A stretch of 64,000 bases of DNA from Glycomyces lechevalierae (GTDB taxonomy: Bacteria > Actinomycetota > Actinomycetes > Mycobacteriales > Micromonosporaceae). The stretch covers positions 77,802 to 141,801 of the forward strand of contig NZ_JAPZVQ010000013.1 of NCBI RefSeq assembly GCF_027622945.1, given 5' to 3'. Position 1 is the first letter of the stretch, and each line of letters opens with the position of its first letter. Positions 59,710 to 64,000 of the stretch are shown in pieces. The position numbers and the translations under genes were made by a program. The notes beneath the pieces were generated by a model, which did not search any database, was not told the origin of the DNA, and saw nothing but the letters and a program-made list of their open reading frames with translations.

Positions 59710-60590
59710 TTATCGCTTGAGGTCGAGGCTCACGGTTCCGGCCGCGCTCACAGTCACCTGCCACCCGTCCAAGCCTGGCTCGCCCGCATCGAACCAGGCG
59801 TGCAGTGACGCTTCCAGCTCGTTCCAGAGCTTGCGTGAACCGATTTGCCGAACCTGCCAGTACCCGTCCTCGAAGCGACTGTCCGCCGGTCCACGCTCGG
59901 CGGTCGGACATGAACGAGCAGCCCGCCACCATGATGCCGGTCGCAGTGCCGTCCTCGCGGACTTCAAGGCGGCCCACGGCTTGCTCCAGGAGGCGGTTGC
60001 GCCACGACGCGACAATGACGCCGCCAGGTTAGACGGCAGTGAGCCACACCGGCGGGATCGCATCAAAGGCGTACGTGGCAATGAGCCGGTCCCAGGGGCC
60101 CGGAGGAGGGTTCGTGCCATCAGCTTCGATGACTGCCACCCCCTTCGTATCCGGCGCCTTCCAGGTTCGCTCGAAGTTAGCGAGCAGTGCCGCGTTGTAG
60201 CCCGTGCCAGCGCCGACTTCAAGGACACGGTGTGCCGCTTGGACGTCAAGGGCGTCAAGGGCGTCAAGCATGATCGCCATGATTGACGGCTGCGACGACG
60301 AGGAGATCCCGCGGCCGTCAGCGTCGAGCTTGGTTAGCAGGGGAGTGTCGGAGTACACGGCCGCCGCCCGAGCCGAAACGCAGGCGGGTTGTTGAGGTAG
60401 TCCGCGTAGCTGCACCCGGAGACATCTTGCTCAGGGCAACGGTGTTGTTGCAGTACACCGGCTGAAGCCCTCGGGTGCCGCTGGCCGAACCGACCGGCGG
60501 TAGGTCGGGACTTCGAGCGTCCCGGCTTCTTCTCCGCTGTCGTTCCTCGATGTCGAAGTCCGCGGCGGCTCCACATGGTTCAATGCGGTC
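59710..60590 (-). pseudogene. PCMT-type methyltransferase, frameshifted
   Basis: Pieces of a protein-L-isoaspartate-like methyltransferase lie in three frames: SGCSYADYLNNPPAF near 60420, then YSDTPLLTKLDADGRG, the SAM motif RVLEVGAGTGYNAALLA and PWDRLIATYAFDAIPPVWL, then MVAGCSFMSDRRA, then WQVTVSAAGTVSLDLKR. The order fits methyltransferases linked to ATP-grasp peptide maturation in actinomycetes. No ATP-grasp gene or precursor peptide is near, so only this decayed member remains. Confidence 0.6.
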
Positions 60591-60631
60591 ACTGTTTATA
60601 CACAATGCGTAGGCAATCTGAGGACACTCGC

Positions 60632-62485
60632 ATGGCCATGAACCAGTTTCCGAAGCGTCGCTCTGCCAAACGCATCGCGGCGGCTACCGTGATCGCCGTC
60701 GGCGCCGCACTGCTCGCCGCGCCCGGCACCGCCGCAGCGCAGGGCGTGTGCCCCGACCTCGACGCCAACCCGATGGCACCCGATTCCGAGGCCGCGCTCG
60801 AAGCGGCCAGCACCTGCGACTCCCAAGCCCGTGTCGCCCGCGCGACCGACGTGTCCGGCACATTCGCCGCGTCCGACCCGGTCGAAGATTGGGCCACTGT
60901 GATCGACAACGACTACGACCGCGACGGGTTTCAGGACCTCGTCGCGGTCCGCGAATCGGACGGGAACCTGCTGTTCTATGCGGGACGAGGCGACGGTACG
61001 TTCCAGAGCCCGGTCTCGCGCGGCACCGGCTGGCGTGGCATGGACGTGGTCATGGCGGGGAACCTCACCTTCGATGACAGCCCCGACCTGCTCGCCCGCG
61101 ACACGAGGACCGGCTACCTCTACACGTACCCCGGTGACGGCAGCGGCGACTTCAGCGCCCGCATCGAGGTCGGCCCCGGCTGGAACAGCATGGGCGTCTT
61201 CACTGCCGGCGGCGACTTCGACGAGTTCGGGTACGGCCGCGACGACCTCATCGCGGTCGATGACCGGGACGGGAAACTGTACTTGTACCCCGGCGCCGGC
61301 AGGGGAACATTCGGTGCCAGGACCGCGATCGACACCTCGGACCTGCGCTCGGACTGGCGCGGCGTCGACAGCCTCACCACGCTCGGCGATAGCGCAGGAC
61401 TGCAGCTGATGGCACGCGAGGGCCTGACGGGCAGGTACTGGCTGTACCGCAGCGACCTCCGCGGCGGCTTCTATCGATGGTCGACCAATATCGGCTCGTG
61501 CCTGTGCAGCGAACCCAGCGGATTCCCGGGGAAGTACACCCAGGTGACGGCGGCCGGGGACGTGGACAGCGACGGCTACCAGGACGTCCTCGCCCTCGCG
61601 ACGAACGGCGCGATGACACTGCACTCGTTCACCGAAACCAACAGCTACGTGCACCAAGGGAGGATCGTGAGCCAAGGGTGGAACGGCATCCGGCTCCCAG
61701 TCGTCTACACCGACCGCACCTACGACTACGACACCGACGGCGCTCAAGACATCGTCGCCAGGAGCGACTCGGACGGACACCTGCACGTCTACAAGGGCAG
61801 CGGCACCGGTGGATTCGGCCCGGTCATCGACCTCGGGCCCGACTGGAACGGGCTGGACCTCATCGAGACCGCCGGGGATCTCAACAGCGACGGCAAGGCC
61901 GACCTCCTCGCCCGGAAGGCATCGACCGGCAAGCTGTACTTCTATGCGGGAGGGGGCAGCGGCCAGCTCATCGAGTCGGGTCCAGGGTTGGGGAGCGACT
62001 GGGACACGATGAGCGCCATCGTGTCCGGCCACGATTACAACCTCGACGGCAAGGTCGACATCATCGCCCGTGAGGCCTCCACCGGTATCCTGTGGCTCTA
62101 CCCGGGCACCGGGTATCGCAACGAGCTCGGCCGCCGAATCCAGATCGGCAACAGCTGGAACGCCATGCGGAACCTGACCGGCGTGGGCGACTTGGACCAT
62201 GACGGCATCCCCGACATGCTCGCCATCCGAAAGTCCGACAACTGCCTGTACTTTTACGGCGGCCGTGGCGCCGGCCTGTTCGAACACGCGGTCTCGCTCG
62301 GCTGCGGCTGGGGCGAGGTGGACATGGTTTCAGCCGTCGGCGACTTCGACGGCGACGGGAACGCCGACTGGATCGCCCGCCTCGCTTCCGATGGCCGCCT
62401 TTTCCTCTACCACGGCAACGGCGCAGGAGCCTTCAGTTCCAAGAGCGTCATCGGCACCAGTTGGAACGATATGACCATCGCCTGA
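60632..62485 (+). CDS. Secreted FG-GAP/VCBS-repeat protein
   Basis: A 617-residue exported protein. The signal peptide runs from a basic start (MAMNQFPKRRSAKRIAAATV) to AAA-Q near residue 36. The mature part is made of about ten FG-GAP/VCBS-like repeats of 45-50 residues, each with a calcium-loop pattern such as DNDYDRDGFQDLVA, DSDGYQDVLA and DGDGNADWIA and a strand such as LLFYAGRGDG. These fold as a beta propeller that binds sugars or proteins. GAGGA lies 7 bases before ATG 60632. It stands alone and intact between decayed genes. Confidence 0.85.
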   Translation: MAMNQFPKRRSAKRIAAATVIAVGAALLAAPGTAAAQGVCPDLDANPMAPDSEAALEAASTCDSQARVARATDVSGTFAASDPVEDWATVIDNDYDRDGFQDLVAVRESDGNLLFYAGRGDGTFQSPVSRGTGWRGMDVVMAGNLTFDDSPDLLARDTRTGYLYTYPGDGSGDFSARIEVGPGWNSMGVFTAGGDFDEFGYGRDDLIAVDDRDGKLYLYPGAGRGTFGARTAIDTSDLRSDWRGVDSLTTLGDSAGLQLMAREGLTGRYWLYRSDLRGGFYRWSTNIGSCLCSEPSGFPGKYTQVTAAGDVDSDGYQDVLALATNGAMTLHSFTETNSYVHQGRIVSQGWNGIRLPVVYTDRTYDYDTDGAQDIVARSDSDGHLHVYKGSGTGGFGPVIDLGPDWNGLDLIETAGDLNSDGKADLLARKASTGKLYFYAGGGSGQLIESGPGLGSDWDTMSAIVSGHDYNLDGKVDIIAREASTGILWLYPGTGYRNELGRRIQIGNSWNAMRNLTGVGDLDHDGIPDMLAIRKSDNCLYFYGGRGAGLFEHAVSLGCGWGEVDMVSAVGDFDGDGNADWIARLASDGRLFLYHGNGAGAFSSKSVIGTSWNDMTIA

Positions 62486-62499
62486 GCACCCGAACCACC

Positions 62500-62670
62500 G
62501 CCACGCGTCAGTGACGAACAGTCCGCGCTGGTCATGCGGATGACCGGGCCGGCGTTGCCCAGTTTCGAGTCACGGACGCCGACAGTCTCGGCGTCCAGGG
62601 CGGCGGCGAAGACGATCCAGTTGAGCGGCTGCTCTTGATCCACCTCAGCTTCGCGTGCGTGGATCGCTCG
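62500..62670 (-). pseudogene. Frameshifted DUF397 gene
   Basis: LRWIKSSRSTGSSSP in one frame continues as ALDAETVGVRDSKLGNAG and PVIRMTSADCSSLTRG in another. WxKSS and VRDSK identify DUF397. One frameshift separates the halves. Confidence 0.55.
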
Positions 62671-62689
62671 TTTTGGGTCACTTGAATAC

Positions 62690-63184
62690 TTCCTCTCGTA
62701 CCTTCCGGATGAGCTGCACTGACTGCGTCCATGATCGTGAGCGCGTCCTGCGCGGTGTACCCGAAAGCGGTCGTGCAGTCGGCGTTCACATCGGTGTCGG
62801 CAAAGAGTCCGTCGAGTGTGGCCTTCAGCATGTGCGGGTACGACATGTTGCGCAGCATCAGCTCGCGCTGGACGAGCCGCCCGACGATTTCCTTTCCGGC
62901 GTAGGCAGGGAGCGCCTCGAGGAACGCGACCATGCACGCGAGGTGGAGCCCGTCCAGGGCGGCGTCCGCGAGCGCCTGGGGGTTGAACGCTTCGAAGTCG
63001 GCGGTTGTACCCGGTGGCCCTCTTGTCGCGATCGGCGAGCACCAGGGCGACGAGTTCGAGGATCGCGGGAGTGCAGTTCGGGCGGCAAGGGTTCCATCGC
63101 TTCGAAGCTGACCGGCGAAGCGTTCAAGCCCGGCCGTCGCGTCGGCTTATGGCGTTTCCCTTGCTTGCCGCGTTTCTTTCCCAC
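62690..63184 (-). pseudogene. Frameshifted hypothetical gene
   Basis: It starts MGKKRGKQGKRHKPTRRPGL with a very basic N terminus, shifts to AILELVALVLADRDKRATG, and shifts again to FNPQALADAALDGLHLACMV, LEALPAYAGKEIVGRLVQRE and ALTIMDAVSAAHP. Three frames give one protein of about 160 residues of unknown family. Region 63185-63368 shows no gene. Confidence 0.5.
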
Positions 63185-63368
63185 ATTGGCCTCCCTTGCC
63201 GCTTCGAGTGCTCCATCGCGGCAGTCCCCTGACTCGATGCGGCCCTTGTGCCCCGGTCCAGCATTAGTCGCAGAGCCCGGCGACCCGCCTCCGATCTTGG
63301 GTTGCGAATCACCTGTTCATACAGGTCAACGGGTAAGAAGTGTCGTACCCGCGTGACAACATTGGAGT

Positions 63369-64000
63369 ATGACAACGAACCCCACTGCATTCGCCGTTGC
63401 TCTCGAAGACGAAACCGCGTACCTCGAAGCGGTCGCGACCGCCCGCACTGCCGCCGACGCCTACTACGGCTCCGGTGAGTCTGGACTTGACGACGACGCC
63501 TACGACCGTTTGCTGCGCGGCATCGCCGCATGGGAGACCGAGCACCCCGACCAGGTCGCTGCGGACTCGCCGACGCGGGCAGTTGGCGCTGGCGTCACCT
63601 CCGGTGACGTGCCGCACGACGTGCGGATGCTCAGCCTCGGGAACCAGTTCTCCGACGAGGAGCTGCGCGACTGGGCCGTTTCAGTGGAACGCCGTCTCGG
63701 CGGCCGAGCGGTCAACGGGTGGGTCGTCGAACCGAAACTTGACGGCGTCGCCCTCGCGGCCAGGTACGAGCACGGCAAGCTCGCGCGCCTCGTGACTCGC
63801 GGCGACGGGTCCACCGGTGAAGATGTCAGCCACGCCATCGGCACGATCGTGGGCCTTCCCGCCGAGTTGAACGAACCGGTCACGATCGAGGTCCGCGGTG
63901 AAACGCTCATGACGGAGCGCCAGTTCAATGCCGCAAACGAAGCGCGAGTTGCTGACGGCGGCTCCCCGTTTGCGAACCGCCGCAACGCCTCGTCTGGGTC
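63369..64000 (+). CDS. ligA: NAD-dependent DNA ligase, N-terminal part (runs off the end)
   Basis: The first 210 residues of an NAD+-dependent DNA ligase. The Ia domain that captures NMN is visible ([30 protein letters not shown]), followed by the adenylation motif [13 protein letters not shown], whose Lys becomes adenylated, and [12 protein letters not shown]. The frame is open to the window end. LigA is essential in bacteria and normally single-copy; its presence beside an integrated region suggests a second, accessory ligase. No good ribosome binding site precedes the ATG. Confidence 0.85.
   Translation, partial: MTTNPTAFAVALEDETAYLEAVATARTAADAYYGSGESGLDDDAYDRLLRGIAAWETEHPDQVAADSPTRAVGAGVTSGDVPHDVRMLSLGNQFSDEELRDWAVSVERRLGGRAVNGWVVEPKLDGVALAARYEHGKLARLVTRGDGSTGEDVSHAIGTIVGLPAELNEPVTIEVRGETLMTERQFNAANEARVADGGSPFANRRNASSG

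Overview
The window is high-GC actinobacterial DNA. Gene order 11.6-19 kb (moxR, DUF58, VWA, fabG, enoyl-ACP reductase, ferrochelatase, NfeD, SPFH) matches the Mycobacterium tuberculosis moxR1-mabA-inhA-hemZ-Rv1487-Rv1488 neighbourhood. GTG and TTG starts are common, and several genes carry a TANNNT box 6-7 bases before the start codon with no Shine-Dalgarno sequence, the pattern of leaderless mRNAs. Together with the secreted GH12 enzyme, the SARP regulator and the DUF397 remnants this suggests a filamentous, non-mycolate actinomycete. I cannot name the genus from sequence alone.

Layout. 1-90 is G/C homopolymer, probably a contig-end artefact. 0.1-22.0 kb is ordinary core chromosome: an NTF2-like protein, a GT39 glycosyltransferase, a divergent NmrA/TetR pair, a GH2 and a GH12 glycosidase, hisE-hisG, two PH-domain membrane proteins, an alpha/beta hydrolase, the moxR-DUF58-VWA operon, the fatty-acid/haem block, an rRNA-type methyltransferase, a C45 acyltransferase and a phosphotransferase.

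At 22,185 a tRNA-Leu(GAG) marks an integration site. Its 3' part plus its terminator is repeated 37 kb downstream (22,214-22,308 and 59,200-59,294, first 52 bases identical). An intact tyrosine integrase sits at the tRNA-side copy. The DNA between is a genomic island: a patchwork of broken transposases (IS701-, IS1380- and IS5-like), truncated or chimeric genes and intact cargo. Intact cargo includes a PadR/mini-sigma/RsrA-like operon, a GHMP kinase facing a large STAND (NB-ARC/TPR) ATPase, a GIY-YIG protein, an IS-end-bounded monooxygenase/TetR cassette, two secreted four-cysteine paralogues beside a SARP regulator, a phosphoglycerate-mutase-like protein, an S1-domain protein with a hexanucleotide repeat, a 6-kb array of repeated HTH genes interleaved with two DUF1963 genes, and a TetR-controlled MFS exporter/SDR operon.

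Beyond the second att copy lies the 3' stump of a second, related integrase, so elements appear to have inserted in tandem at this tRNA. That region holds a decayed PCMT-type methyltransferase, an intact secreted FG-GAP protein, decayed DUF397-type genes and the start of an NAD-dependent DNA ligase that runs off the window.

Most distinctive candidates: (1) the translationally coupled PadR - 49-aa sigma-region-4 fragment - membrane-extended RsrA-like operon; (2) the HTH/DUF1963 array with conserved promoter boxes; (3) the STAND ATPase as a possible phage-defence gene; (4) the IS-bounded monooxygenase cassette with its own palindromic operator. All functional statements are inference from motifs and context; no database search was run.
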